Shown one piece after another: positions 25,055 through 38,574 of a DNA stretch of 64,000 nt (positions are counted from its first letter, which is position 1; the number at the start of each line of letters is the position of its first letter). The translations under genes and the position numbers were made by a program. The notes beneath the pieces are model-generated. The model did no database searches. It was not told the DNA's origin and saw nothing but the letters and a program-made list of their open reading frames with translations. Origin of the DNA: Azadirachta indica. Taxonomy: Eukaryota; Streptophyta; Magnoliopsida; Sapindales; Meliaceae. The stretch is taken from contig CM040440.1 of the NCBI GenBank assembly GCA_022749755.1, positions 5,257,269 to 5,321,268 of the forward strand. The letters run 5' to 3'.

Positions 25055-25895
25055 TTTTACGAAGGACAGTTTTTCAGAGAGAATAACAGAAAGAAAGAAT
25101 GAGAGAGAGTTGTATTGGTTATGCGGGGTGGTTTTTTTTTATGGTGAAGCGGGGGGCTTGTTGCAGCAGCAATAATATGATTGGTTGTCATTTAGTGGTC
25201 AGAAATGCCCCTGTTTGCATAAAAACAAAGCCTCAGATTACCCCCCAACCATATATCTTTATCTTTTTGATGATGATTTTCCCATCAGAGAATTTGAACC
25301 TAATTATTTCCCAGTTGAGTAAGTAATAGGTGCATCAATTAGACTCAGTTGAGAATTGAGATCGAGGTATGGGAATGGAACTAGGGACCCCCAGGGGGAG
25401 GGGAGGGGCAAAGGCAATTAATGACCTCATCTAAAGTCACTTCGATCACATTATTTAATTTAACAGAAAGGAAATAATACTTGATGCATTACATTCTATT
25501 ACGTCAAATCAATAACAAATAATAATAATAATAATAATATAACAAAGAAGGTTGAAGTAATTTGGCTAAACTAATAGATAACTAATAGTAGTAGTAAAAA
25601 TAAGTAATAATATGAAATTGGGGGAAGGGCAGATTGGGAAAAGAAGAAATTGAGGGGGGTGGGGGGGAAAAAATGAACTTCATGGAAAGGACGTAGGGTG
25701 GTGACTGACACCTAGCCTCCCCTTTGTTTGTGGAGTGAACAAGCGAGTGTTATATTTGCTGGTTTGCTAATTTTCTGAAACAGCTCAGCAAACGACTGCA
25801 GTACGTAGTATGTGTGGAGTGGAGACGTACGTCGACTGTGTGTCAGTAATATACTAACACTACTACTACTACTGCCGCTGATACAGCCAAAAAAG

Positions 25896-25922
25896 CAAAG
25901 CAAAGCAAAGCAAAGCAAAGCA
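25896..25922. repeat. (CAAAG)n pentanucleotide repeat
   Basis: Five or more tandem CAAAG units about 850 bp upstream of the zinc-finger start. Confidence 0.9.
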
Positions 25923-26445
25923 GGTACACTTGCAAATTAAATCAACCAATCACCAAAATAGATCAGTTACAAGTAACTGGGAAATACATTTATGTAATAT
26001 CGACGCGAAACCAGATAAGACCCCTTCTCGGACCTCAACTGATGCATTGACACGTACGTACGTTCGAGTAAATATGAATGATGATCTGATTTTCAGTATT
26101 CGAAGTGTGTTAGGCTATATATATATAGGCTCGAACCTCAAAAGATTAATGAAATGAAATTATATATATGAAAGTAGCTACTAGCTAGGGTTATTAGTTT
26201 CCTGAAATGGGTTAGTTCTAGGTTGGCTGGTTTGTTGTTGGAATGCTAGCTCATCGAGTGTCATATATATACATATATTATATGAATGCATACATACTAG
26301 CCAGGATATACGGTGAATCTGAAGAGTCTATTATGGATGTATATAAATCCAACTTTGTAATTTCTATTAGTAGCAATGTATTTTGTTAAGTGTAGTAAAT
26401 ATTAAGTGAAATGAAATGAAAGGAGAGTTGATGATGATCATGACC

Positions 26446-26475
26446 TGACTGACTGACTGACTGACTAACTGACTC
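26446..26475. repeat. (GACT)n tetranucleotide repeat
   Basis: Tandem GACT units with one ACTA interruption toward the right end. Confidence 0.85.
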
Positions 26476-27775
26476 ATCCCATCTCACAATTAAAGATTGA
26501 ACTCAAGACAGTATGCAGACTAATTAGAGAGAGAGAAGAAGAAAAAAAAAAAAAAAAAAATTCCCTCCCGACGTTATCTCACATTTGGGATTCTGTTCAT
26601 TCATGGGTGGCTCATCACGTGATCAACAGCCCCCAGAAATAAGTGACATATAATTATTTATGTGTATACTGCTGGTCAGAAAATACAAAACCAGTCACTC
26701 AATCAAATCATGATCTCCTATCCTAGGAAATGAAATCTTGCCAATTTTTACAATCGAATCTATAATATAATGCTGTCACTCGCCCCCTTCTTAATTAATC
26801 ATATAAAACGGTAAATTAAACTCGTAGATTCAACAATTTTGATGAATTATTCTCAGGTGACACAAAAAAATTATCAAAAGTTTTGGTTTAAAAAATTGTA
26901 TAACTGAAAAAAATTAATACTATTGACATAAGTGTATTTTCCAATTCTTTTGATTTTTGTATCTAATTTTTTATTTTTAATATATATATTTCTATGTTTA
27001 ATAAGTTTTATTATAAACTATCAATAATAAATTAACATGTGGCACTATTTTTACTATCAGTAATATAATAAATAGTTGCTTTACATGAAAGAAAAGCTAC
27101 GGTACATGTGAATTATGTCATCAATAATGTTATACATTCAATTAAATACAGATTTCTTAACAACATGTCATACAAAATCATTTGTTTTGTTGTATTTTGG
27201 CACATACACCTGCAGAAGCCAGCGTTCTTCAAGAAAAATACGAAGAAAAATGAAAGGCCCATTAAACTGGGCTTCACCGACCAGACCACGTATTCTTGGA
27301 CCCACCTTCTTAATAGACCTTTACTCCTTTCGTAGCCTCAACGCTAATTGCGCTGCTAAATGCACCCATTTTCAAAACGTAACCTCACCATTCAAATGCT
27401 ACAATATTATTATGCCACAATAATTTAGACTAATGCGACAACACTTTCAACAAAGCGAACGTTTTCCTTTTGTTTTTATTTATTTATTTTTTTTGTGTGT
27501 GTTAAGACATAAGGCAAAATTACCAAGCCGAAAGAGTTGATTATGAAATTTTCTGGAGAAATTACAAAAGGAAATTAGGAAATTGTATTAACTCGTGAAA
27601 TTATTAGAGAATGAAAATTTGTACACGTTGAACAGGGTTATGTCGGGATGAGTCGGCTAGAGAAAAGGACAAAGGACATAAACTGTTTATGTACAGAATC
27701 AATAAACACAACATGATTTGGTGAGGCAAGTAGTAGAACCACATCAAGATCAAGATCAAGATCCAGATGTTTCTT

Positions 27776-30700
27776 TCAATTGCCAATGTGGAAGTATCTC
27801 GGATCTTCCGGGAAATGGTATTCCACGTTTAACTGCGATTATACACCAAAACCTCCATTAGCCAAATATGGAACATGCTAACATACCAAATCAAAATGAT
27901 AACCTTTGTGCTCAAACAGAGTCCTGCTTATATAGAAATGTAATGGACATTCACATCCAAGGCTATCCTGATTCCTTCATAAGTGGTCAAAGAAGTTGAT
28001 CTCCCTAAACAAGTTTCTAGCAATATTATGGGCAATGCTAAGAAACCCATCTCATTCTTCTTCTTCCCCACTTTCTTTGAAAAAACATAACTTAGGAAGC
28101 CATAACCATCCAGGAAATCTTAACAGTGCTAAAGGATTTCAGAAGCAAAAGAAATGCCCCAGATCATACAGATTCAAGACACCAACCAAATTCTCCACTA
28201 TGTTTAGATATTTCAACAAATTTACCTTGAAGGGCAGCCTTGACACAAAAAGGAATACATAAAATATTGGAAAAAGATCTAACAGGAGAACTTAAACATC
28301 AATCTTTACCAGCATAAGCACCATAAAAATAGAAAATGAAAACAGAACTTAAGCCAAAAGCAGACTAAGGCCATATTATGCTTGAAATCAAAATCACATA
28401 CCTTGCCCTCGTCAGCATCTGAATGACGTTGAGGGAATACAACTCTTAAGTCATTGTATAAATAGAACCTTCGCTCTCCTTCCTTATTTTGACATGTTTC
28501 TTCAGGTACAGAGACAGTATCAGATTTACATCTCTGAACCAAACTAGAACTTTTCTTCAAAGAAGGGCATAAAAAACGAAGATGAAGTGCATAACGCAGA
28601 GCACCAGTACTGTTTTCATTAGCCTTTGAACAACCATGACCTGATTTCTTGAAGGTTCCATGGCATGCATCCATCCAGACGGCTCCCTTATGACCAGTCC
28701 TTAGGCATTCACAATTATTGCACCCATTCTCATTCGTACAAGAAGGAATGCTTGCCACATTTTGGGGTTCATTAGGTGGATTACCTCTATCTAGTGAATC
28801 CACTAGATCAGAGCCTTCACTTTCTTTAACTTCAGCATTCTGATCAAATAAAATGCAAAGAATGCACCAAGTCAACTCCATGTAAGTTAAGATTCTGTTA
28901 AACTTAAAAGCGTGGCTTTTCTGTTAGACTAGGCTACCTTTTCTTTGACTTTAGCGTCCAAACCTATCTGTCCTCGTTTCAACTCTGTAGATGTCAGACC
29001 AGAAGAGGCTAGAGTAACCTTCTGACGCAAGAACGTCTAATTTGAATTGAATGGCAGTGTCACAAAAAAAAAAGCACATAATTAGATAAAAATGATATTA
29101 TATTGACAGGAAGAAATATAATTTGCATAAGATGTTCCGACTACGCAGAACAAAAGAACATCAGAGGAAGAAATAATGATACACCAAAACACAAAAAGGA
29201 AAAAAAATCAATCAATATTATTGACTTACTCCAATACAAATGTTCTCCACTTACTCAAAGTCAAATAAATACTGGCACAGCAGATATAATAGAAATAAAT
29301 TCAATAAATTTGAAATTTCTGAAATGACCAACGTCCAGCCAAGTTTATTACCTCAGATATATTAACTTTATTTAATATTCCAATTTGGGTGAGAACACAT
29401 TTTTTAAATCATTCACTTCTCGAATTACTTCTAGAAGGAGAGGAAGGTGACAATGATATTGCTAAAAGAAGGTCAATGCTATCTATTAATTGCTTATATT
29501 ACATATCTATGGTTCACAAATGAAAAAGGAAAAATTCCTATTCAGTTCAGTCAGAGCACTTGTTCAATCAGAGACTCAACTATAATTTAAAGAAAACAAT
29601 GTGGGTATTATTCCATCTTACTTTAGTACCAGCTGGCATGTCACTCAAATCATAGTTGCACAGGTAAGTGTGAACAGGTGTTTTTTCGGGATTGCTGAGA
29701 ACCTGCAGAAAGCAAATCATTCAGATAGCAAATAATAACATCATATTCTTTACAAGTAAATACATTCGAGAAACTTTAAAATCAACATCTATAAATAGAT
29801 TCCTAGAAGATAGCCTTGCAAGTTGGCATGTTACCTTCTAATCATGAAAAGTACCAAGGAAAACCTATCACAAATTAGAATGGTTCTCACTTGAATAACT
29901 TATGAGAAAATTCAGTGGATGATGAAATGATTTATCAGCTCAAAGATCCTTCTCAGTGGTAAATACACAGTACATTAGTTTCATATACAACGTAACCAAT
30001 CCAAACAATCAGTATAAGCTATAGACCAATAAAATAGCCAAAACTGCAAAAGCATACAATTAAAAGAAGATAGGGCACTATTGTCAACTTGGGCTCATCA
30101 AGATTCCACAAAAGAGAGATGAACAAACCAACCAACAAAGATCATCACCTGAAAGCCTAAAGGCAAATTAAGTAAAAGCTGTAAACTAGAGAGTCTAATT
30201 ACCCCCCAAGAGAATCTATTTTACTCAATTATTGGAAATGAAAGAAATACTATCCTGCTATCCTTCTTTACAAACAAATTAACTACACACAACTTGTCAT
30301 GGGAACGAAGAACCAGCAATTTTTTCGTAAAGAGAATTTGCAAACCAGTTGTATGCGCCCTTTCATAGGAATGCGAAAGCAGCTTTTCACAGCTTGTGAA
30401 TCATCATTCCCAATATCTCTTTGCAATTTTTGGGCTCTGTATTTGTTTGATGAATTTCCCGCAAGATCTATGGATGCATAGTATAGTAAATAGCAATCCC
30501 CATCCACACTGGTCACTGAAAATGGAAGCTTCTGTGATTGTGGTGAGAAATTTCCTCCAGTAATGCTAAGTACCGCAAGGAAACCATCAATTCTCTACGC
30601 CATTGATGCCAAAAAGCAGTAGAATTCCATCAGATATTGGTGAAGAACAAGTACCGACACTTTGGAAATTAATCAATCACGCAATTATATATAACAAAAC

Positions 30701-32002
30701 AGACCTACTAACCTGACTGGATTTTCCAGAAATGAACCGTCCAGACAACAGGGACTCCTCAAATGAACCAACCAAGGACCTTCTTACTGAAAGTCCACTC
30801 AAACTTCTAATGAACCTAAAGCAATGGGATGGGGGAGGTGATTCTTGACACAAAGGCCAAGTTAAGCCAGCTGTGCTTTCTAGAGAAGAAGGACGAAACT
30901 CTTTGTGTACATCCTCAAATGATCTGCTTCCAATCCTAAACTCCGCTTCCTCGGAGGCAAAGATAATGCCAGAGTCAGAATTGTCAGTAGATTCTTCTAA
31001 ATTCTTTAAGGTTGAACAACAATATTCTGTCTCTTTCTCAACCTTCCTGCATCCTCGCACAGTTTCTATTCTTTCAGAACACGTAGGACCGAGAGGTGAC
31101 AAGGAAAGACAGGGTGAAATTGCCTTTGGGGGAGATATAGGTACCAGTCCACTATGAGATCTTACCTTGTTTGATTCACTGAAATTATCAGGCCCAGACG
31201 TATACAAAAAATTATTATGGGGGTTTGTGTCATTGTTTTCCAGCAAAGGTCCATCAGTAAAGAAAATGGATGCAGTTCTAGTTTTATCATATGGCACACT
31301 CTTCTCTTCCAGGGAACTGGATAAGGACCAGGATGCTGTGGTAAAATGGATTTTGCTTCCAACATTTACTTTCTTACAATCTTGAGACATTGGAATGCCA
31401 GAACTATTAGTTGCAGCAGGGGAATACACTTGAGCATTACTGAAGCCAATGTCCAGAGGGTCTCCATTAAACTGGTCAGGAAAAAGCATACTCTTTAAAG
31501 GTGAGAACAGTCGTTTTCTGACTAATGACCCACCAGACTCGGTTCCATTAACTGTAACACCATCAACAGAGGAAGAATGAGCATGATCAGCAGAAACACC
31601 CTCAAGTTCCTTACTTAGAGAATTTGTTCCTCGTGATTCAAAACCCACAGTCCTAGAAACAGGATTCTGAGTATTCCATCCACTTTTAGGAGTAAAGAAA
31701 CCAACTTTATCTGCAGAACCAATCCTAAAACCATGTACACTGGAAAGAGCATCAGTTGCCCCGCCAGAACTAAATGATCCATCAGAAAACTTGGACATTG
31801 CCGGGGTGGCTTTCCTCTGGAATTCTCCAATAGATGAGCACGAGGTATCCTGAACTGTTTGGATCATAGTTCCTCCATGCATTCCATCCAAATCACATGT
31901 GCTCACACCAACAAGTCGTGGGGGGCTTTGCAAAAATGAGCCCAAAGATGTTGCTGCAACTTCCTCAGCACTATTGCTGGAGGAAACCTGCGGCAAACCC
32001 AT
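27776..32002 (-). CDS. Atos/FAM214-like protein (six coding exons)
   Basis: Coding exons, in transcript order: 32002-30713, 30594-30346, 29702-29622, 29036-28938, 28839-28402, 27832-27776; all in phase, 737 aa. The first 400 residues are Ser-rich and low in structure. The conserved part starts near residue 415 with [16 protein letters not shown], followed by [37 protein letters not shown] and [14 protein letters not shown]. These are the hallmarks of the Atos (formerly FAM214, DUF4210) domain plus its C-terminal companion, annotated in plants as meiosis chromosome segregation family. Animal Atos proteins are nuclear regulators; the plant role is unknown. A non-coding leader exon seems to precede the start codon: acceptor TTTTTTTCAG near 32455, donor GTATGG near 32393, acceptor TTTTAG at 32006. 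Confidence 0.88.
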
Positions 32003-33377
32003 TGCTAAAATTTAAGTTAATTTTCCTTCACTCTCTCTTTATTCCCCCTTCTTTGGTGTATATTGAACTATCTACTTTCATCTAATTGACTATTTTCAGC
32101 TCCAATCAACTACCTATTTTCGCTGTCCAGAGAACACATGGAATACAAGCTTCTCAATCCTATAAACACCACCGAAGAAATGAAAAATCCAACTTGTCCT
32201 CTAAATTTTGCACCAATTGTAAAAGAAGCAGTTCCAACAAATACAGTTCCCAAATCAACAATCAAAGTCAGTACTATGTATCTACCAAAGGAATCCACAT
32301 TTCAATCACTACTTCTTTATAAGACTGCATACTTAAAGCCAATCTCCTACTAACTATCCAGCAATAACGAGTAGCACAAATCTTCTGACCTCCATACCAC
32401 AAAGCAATGAAGTTCATACAATTCATTGTTGCCCACAACAATCAAAGCATGAACCTGAAAAAAATTGGGGGAAAAAATCCAATATTAGTTGTTTAAGAAT
32501 CAAAACATAAATTATTTTATTATCAGATTTCATTGACTCCACATTGCACATGAAATTGATTGAACTAAAAGCTTAACACAACTATAACACAAAATCAAAG
32601 AATCGAACAGCTTAAATCATACTAATATCATTAAAACCAGCCAGTTGTTACACAAACAAAAAGTTAAAATCCGGGTGAACTTTAAAAAATGTAAATTACA
32701 AAAGAAAAAAATCAACTGCCCATTAAAACCATGAGAACCATCCAAAATCTATCAATGAATTCTTACATATGAAAGCAAATTCCCAAACCCAGAGAGAAAC
32801 TTACCTTAAAAACAAATATAGCCCAAATACTTATCCCAGCCCAGAAAATAAAATATTTTTTTTAAAAAAAAACCAGAATTGTGTTAAAAGATTCCTTCAA
32901 AAGATCAAGGACAACAGCAACAATTATACACAAACAAGAAGGGAAAGGAGAAAGTGTTTGCTTGTACGGCACATATACACCACACAACTTTTATATGATC
33001 ATCTCATACAAGTAAACAGCATTTGTTTTAAATTTTCTTTTTCCTCTCTTCCGCTGCTTTTAAGACAGACATAACTTAAATACAGAAAACAATTATATTA
33101 AAAAAAATTTTAAAAAAGGACGCACCAAGAGCTGGTTGTCATGAAAGAATCTAGTGATGGTAGATAAGTCATTCTAATGATCTTTCCATGTAAATTACAA
33201 TCCCAGATCACACAGAAATTAAAATCTAAAAATGACGGAAACTTATTTTTAGAGATTTTCAAAGAAAAATATAAAAAATAAAAAAAAAGTTTGATAATGG
33301 AATGATAAAAGAAGAAGGAAGAAGAAGGAAGGTGGGTGGAGGTGCGGAAAGACGATTTTACTAGGCTTGCTGTGCTC

Positions 33378-33389
33378 CTTTTTATAATA
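33378..33389 (-). promoter_or_regulatory. Possible TATA box of the Atos-like gene
   Basis: Reads TATTATAAAAAG on the minus strand, about 1.4 kb upstream of the start codon. This is consistent with a leader interrupted by an intron. Motif evidence only. Confidence 0.35.
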
Positions 33390-34035
33390 TTTGGCACTAC
33401 TACATCTGCCTTGCCTTTTTTCTTAATGCTGTAAATTTTTTTTTTTTTTTTGGAAGAAAACTGTGCCTCCTTCCTTGGGTTATTATTAATATTAATATAT
33501 TATGAGGGCACATTTTTATTTTTTTTCTTTTTATTTTTATTGGGGTGAGAGAGGTAATTCGTTGCTGTACGGAGGGTCAGATGTTAAGTAAGTATAATTC
33601 TTGTGACAAAAATAAATAATAATTTTAAAAAAAATTGGTGTTTTTACATGCTTTTAAATATTTAAAAAATAAGAAAGATACTGTATGTTGTAGAAATAAT
33701 GTTTTTAAGTTACAAAATTTATAATTTATTGAGGGATATGAATACATATATAAACCTCTGTTTAAAATAAGATATGTCAATTTGATTACCTAATTAGAAA
33801 ACTAACTTTCGTCTTAAAAAGTGAAAACATACTTTAATTAATAATCAAAACTAATGACCAGTTTTCATACAGTTTGAACCATAAAACCCAACAAACAAAA
33901 TGGCTGGCAGACAAAACTAAAGAGCATCATCAATGTTCCAACCCCTCCGTTGCACAACCCACGCCAAACCAATTTTAATTAATTAACCAGACATTCATCT
34001 CATTTTCTTTTTTCCACCTTGAAGTCAATGAAATC

Positions 34036-34068
<33 letters not shown>

Positions 34069-34247
34069 ACAATACCCCCCTTATTTTGAGAAAAAAGAAA
34101 ATTACATTTGGAAATTAATTTTTATAATGGTACTAATTAATTAATCTATAAATAATTGGCACTGTTCAGTTCAATGAATGAGGGTTGCTTTTGGTAGGAG
34201 TCGCAATCGTGCAGTGCGGCCAAGAACAGTGCAAAGTTCGATAAGGT

Positions 34248-34292
34248 TACACGTGGCAAGGAAGGTGCGAGTCACTGGTGATACGTGGCAGT
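34248..34292. promoter_or_regulatory. Two ACGTGGC (ABRE/G-box-like) sites
   Basis: ACACGTGGC and ATACGTGGC occur about 35 bp apart. ACGTGGC is the core bound by bZIP factors of the ABF/AREB type. The spacing suggests a possible coupled element about 900 bp upstream of the putative Atos-like TATA box. No expression evidence. Confidence 0.4.
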
Positions 34293-35040
34293 CCAATAAC
34301 GTATGATCGTAGAGGTTACATGAGCCGAGGCCAAGCACCGGTACTCATTATCATCATGCCATTCTTCTCTTCCGTATTATGGTCTAACCAGTGGATTATG
34401 ATTATGATTACGTGTCGTTGCTTTCACTTATGATTCAATACTTAATTATTTTTACCAATAAATAATAATAATTAAAAAAATTAATAACAGGCACGCTGCT
34501 TGTGAAAAGTCTTTTCGCGCCACTTTCTAGGAAATACAACCATCAGTCCTGGTAAGTCTTGTGTTTTGCCTTTGCCCAATCCTATAAAGCCAATCCACAT
34601 GCCTCTAATTCCTCTGGAAACAGTAAAAACTAAGTTACTGACATATATATATATATATATATATATAAATATATATAGTAAGGTAAATTTCTATCTTATT
34701 AAGTTAATCAAAAAAAAATTTAGGTAATCACGTCTAATTACATAAAAAAGAAATGGAATAGTGAATTCAATATGTGATTGATCAGAAAAGAAAAGAAATG
34801 GGAAGTTGTGGAGTTCTAAGATTGGGCACGTGATAGCTAAGGAGATCACATGACAGCAGAGAAGATTCAATTTCATATACGAATATGACCATGATTATGA
34901 TATGGTTCAGGATCAGGATCAGGCAAGTAAGCAATGGAGCAAATACCGAGCACGTGCGATTCCCGCCATTTGTCAATCTGAAAGAGACGAGAGGCCCGAG
35001 ATAAGGTTTTTCTAGCACTGGAATTCCCTTACCAATGAAT

Positions 35041-35065
35041 TGTGGTGTGGTGTGGTGTGGTGTGG
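35041..35065. repeat. (TGTGG)n pentanucleotide repeat
   Basis: Five tandem TGTGG units. Confidence 0.9.
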
Positions 35066-35372
35066 GTGACTATTAAATCTATCTATCGATTTTACAATTC
35101 AACTAATATATAATTTCTTAATTTTACCATATACATATAATATAATATCTAAATATATTGCCAATTGTAGTCATGATCGAGTATGGCAATAATTTCATTT
35201 TTCAACAAGTGGATATGCGATTGAGTTAGTTTTTATACAGATGAATAATAATTAGAGATTCAATTCAACTTTCATATAACAGAGGTCAGAGCTGAGGACT
35301 TCGGTCCGGATATATGACAAAATTTTTTATGATGAAAATACTAGTAAGGGTTGAGAAATCATCACTTGTCAG

Positions 35373-37843
35373 CTAAAAGGCCTTTGCTGCTGCTTCCATC
35401 ATCTTCTTTAATCTTGTAAGTCTTTCTATCTCCTTTAGAACCTGTAAGTATTGGCAATACCATGTTAGTATACTGATAAACTAGGTGTTAAGTTCAGGAG
35501 ATGTTCGTGTAGTAATTTTCTTCACCTCCATACTCATGTCTTCTGTGGTTACAGCATCCAAGTCATCATAGCCCAATTGAGTAGCTACCTCTGTTAAGAA
35601 GAGGTAAGATGTTAGAACAAACGAAATAATAAAAGTTGTTACCTAACAAAGAAGAAAAACCACGAGCATATACTTTGGAGAGAAATTGTCGCATCAGCTG
35701 TGGCATATGCGTCCCCCATTTCATTATATAAAGCAGATAGCTGTGACGACACCTGATTATTGCTAGTTAGAGCTGGTACTCACTCAATAATCACAAGGCT
35801 CCATGTTGCCAAATAATTACAGTTTTAGGGAAAAAAGAGACCTCCATATAAGATTAAGAATTTGCTACCTCTGTTGCGGGAATGTCACTCTGATCTGCCC
35901 CTGCCATCATGTCCAGGGGTACATCAATCCATATTGATATTCCATGTCTTAAAAGGGCCCTGTATATGTTTAAGAGCAAGTCGGGAAAATTAGAGAATTC
36001 AAATTGTCTAGATTGAAAAAAATATATACATCAAGGGTTTCCTGGAAGCTAGTTCAGCAATTACTGCAATCTCATACAGATTAGTTGAACTCTGAACTGC
36101 ACCATTTCCAGCACAAACTACTAGTCGACCCATAGATGATAATTGTTTCAATACTTCACTCTGCAGCAACAGGTCACCCAAAATATAAGTCACCTTAATA
36201 CCTACATTAACTAATTTTGCTATAAAAAGCTCAGGTGGCCTTAAATGGAAGAATATAAGTTTTCTATGTGGCTAATTGACCAAATCTTAACCTATATTGC
36301 ATAAAAAGCAGCAAAGCAATACCAAGCAAGTCCAAAACAATCACCTCAGCCTCCCGATAGGCCTTCTCATCATTGTCCTTAAAAGCTTTGGCAGCAGATT
36401 CACCGCCAGCAGCTTCAAATACCAAACTATCACTGCATACAGAGTGACACAAATAGTAAGTTAAGCTGTCATACAGCTACAGAATATCCTCAATACTTAA
36501 TAGCAAAAGCTCGTAGATACCTATCAAAGTAATAATATCGTAATGCATCAGCTAGAAGCTTCCCCAAGTTGGTTTTCATTGAATTGTTCACTCCTTTGGA
36601 TCAAATAAATCATGGCATACATATCAGTATAAACACTGGGATCACTCTAAGACGCAGTCTAATAATATCATGGCATTTACAATTGCTTACCCACAAGAAA
36701 TACGGAAGTTCCTTTCAGTTCAGGTGATATATCAGCTGCTTTCTTCTGAATCAAAACTGAGCAGTTAAAATAAGCAATTCAAACCCCAATAAAATCACCT
36801 TGCTAAAATTATTCTTCACCTCTTGGTCATCGCAGATTATATCTCATGACACAAACAGATATTAAGACTCCAGTTCCCAAAAAAAAAGAATAATGAACAA
36901 TAAAAAGAACAGAAAAAGAATGTAATGTTTTCTAAACCATCTCTCACTTTCATAGAACGTGGGTATCTCACCTTTACTGCAAGAGACTGATCCTCAAAAG
37001 CAACCTTTGTCACAGTATCTTCCAAGAGAAAAAAAGAAAAATCATAGCCAAGGAATAAATACATGAATTAAGACTCAAAATATTGAGCAGCAACGTTTAA
37101 TGCTTTGTACTTGATTATGTAAACCAGAAGTGAAATAAAGTGTTTATGAACATTTAATGAGTTTTATCGAGAGAATTATAAGGAGTATCATCCTTTTTTT
37201 TTTTTTTTCCCTGTTTCTAATATTTCAAGATACCCACTAAACATTTGAATTGAGGCAAATACTTCACTTCTGCTATACTGAAAATGGCTTCCGCATGCTG
37301 ATAATTCTTCACTCGTCACTTCTCTCAGTACTCAAATTAGGTATCTTTGAACGTTAATTTCCAATAATTCCTATTTAATTGTCTTCTCTTCAAATCGTAA
37401 CTTAAAAGGAACCAATTTATTGCGACGATTACTAAAACTTCATGATTGGTCCCATTAAATTTTAAAAAAAAAAATTTTTTTAGTGAACAACACAAAGTAA
37501 CCCGACACCCAAGATCATTCTCTACAGCCTACTATCAAACACAGGATAGATTAAAAAAAAAAAGAAAAGAAAAGAAAAGAAAGAACCGAACTAAACTGAA
37601 AGAAAAGAAAAGCTACTAAACTAAAACATAAATCACAAATGGGAGGAACTTACTCAAAGTAGTCTCGTCAGCGAGAGAGCAAGTCGTGAAAAGTGGTTTT
37701 CGCAACGTAGTCCGAGAAAAAACGGGAAATCGTGGTGAAGTTCGAATTGGTGCATGAAAGTGAAGCAAAGAACGGTCAAATTGGAGGAGTTTAAGACCGG
37801 GAATCGATGGGGTAGTCATAGTAGTAGCTGCTGTAATCTCCAT
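35373..37843 (-). CDS. SKL1: Shikimate kinase-like protein 1, plastid, probably inactive as a kinase
   Basis: Ten exons in transcript order: 37843-37654, 37018-36972, 36745-36691, 36593-36521, 36432-36345, 36160-36078, 35959-35869, 35740-35674, 35590-35526, 35441-35373; 275 aa. The N terminus is Ser/Thr/Arg-rich and lacks acidic residues, a plastid transit peptide. The shikimate-kinase fold follows: LKGTSVFLVG, the P-loop region GVNNSMKT (98-105), LGKLLADALRYYYFDSDSLV, then VVCAGNGAVQSS and a C-terminal ISIWIDVPL. The canonical loop GxxxxGK(S/T) has Met instead of the second Gly. SKL1 in Arabidopsis lacks shikimate kinase activity and is needed for chloroplast development, so the same is inferred here. 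Its position beside the BAR-domain and Atos-like genes agrees with the Arabidopsis order as I recall it. Confidence 0.92.
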
Positions 37844-37916
37844 GGATGCCCTGGTTCAGCTATCTGTTCGTACTTCGTAATCTACTTCTGCCCGCTGTAT
37901 CGGCAAGTTAGTTATT

Positions 37917-37934
37917 TATTTATATTATATAAAT
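37917..37934 (-). promoter_or_regulatory. Possible TATA box of SKL1
   Basis: On the minus strand this reads as a TATATAATATAAATA-type run about 75-90 nt upstream of the SKL1 start codon. Spacing suits a short leader. Motif evidence only. Confidence 0.4.
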
Positions 37935-38574
37935 TCTGTTTCGGATTTCCAAGTTCAGTGGTTTGAGCCGGGCTTCCTTAAAGGATTGGACTATAAGCCC
38001 AAACGTAGTCCAGAGAATCCATATCAGATGAAAATCAGAAATAAAATTTTGATCATAAATAATTGAACAAATGAAACGTTTAATTTGGTTTTATTTTTTC
38101 AGAAAAAGAAAATCTACCTCTATAACTAGCACAAATCTATAATTGATTTTTTTTTTTTTTTTGGTTATATTAATGATGGTAACAAAAGAAGAGATGAAGT
38201 GAAATTATTTTAGTTCCTCAACGGTGAGGATAAGATCAATGGTTGACAATATAGCAATTTTAGCATAGCAATTTCTTTTTCAATGGGTTTAAGGCTTCTA
38301 ATTTAAGGGTAGTGCGAGTTCCAAACTTTGAGTTTGCTCCGATAGCATTATTCGCGCCATGCACGACTTCAGTAGTAGCAAGAGAAACTCGAGAGAAGCA
38401 AGAAGATATTTCATAAACATTTCTTAAAATCTTTTTTTTTTTCTTTTCTAAATTGCCAATTTAAGCACAAAGAATCAGGATGGAAGTATACAAGATGACA
38501 AAATCTTCCAATATCCATCAACTATCAAATATATGCACAAGCAAGTTAATGCTGCAAATAATGAATGTGGTATC
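37935..38574. other. Intergenic region between SKL1 and the BAR-domain gene
   Basis: AT-rich spacer with T-runs near 38149-38162 and 38432-38442. It carries upstream DNA of SKL1 and downstream DNA of the next gene. Nothing else recognised. Confidence 0.55.

Larger units (their letters stand above)
25055..27775. other. Intergenic region between the zinc-finger and Atos-like genes
   Basis: Upstream DNA of the zinc-finger gene (to the right of 25054) and downstream DNA of the Atos-like gene. Contains a G-rich tract near 25385-25410 and 25650-25670, (CAAAG)n at 25896-25922, (GACT)n at 26446-26475, an A-run near 26541 and many TA runs. Frames at 25099-25326 and 27108-27423 show no domain. No further gene supported. 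Confidence 0.55.
33400..35372. other. Intergenic region between the Atos-like and SKL1 genes
   Basis: AT-rich with TA runs near 34038-34058 and 34641-34668, and (TGTGG)n at 35041-35065. A stretch at 34240-34330 contains ACACGTGGC and ATACGTGGC, resembling ABRE/G-box elements; these could serve the Atos-like gene. No coding sequence recognised. Confidence 0.5.

Noticed and set aside
30873..31385. Plus-strand frames inside the large Atos-like exon
   Set aside because: They mirror the minus-strand coding exon, which has the recognisable domain and proper splice sites.
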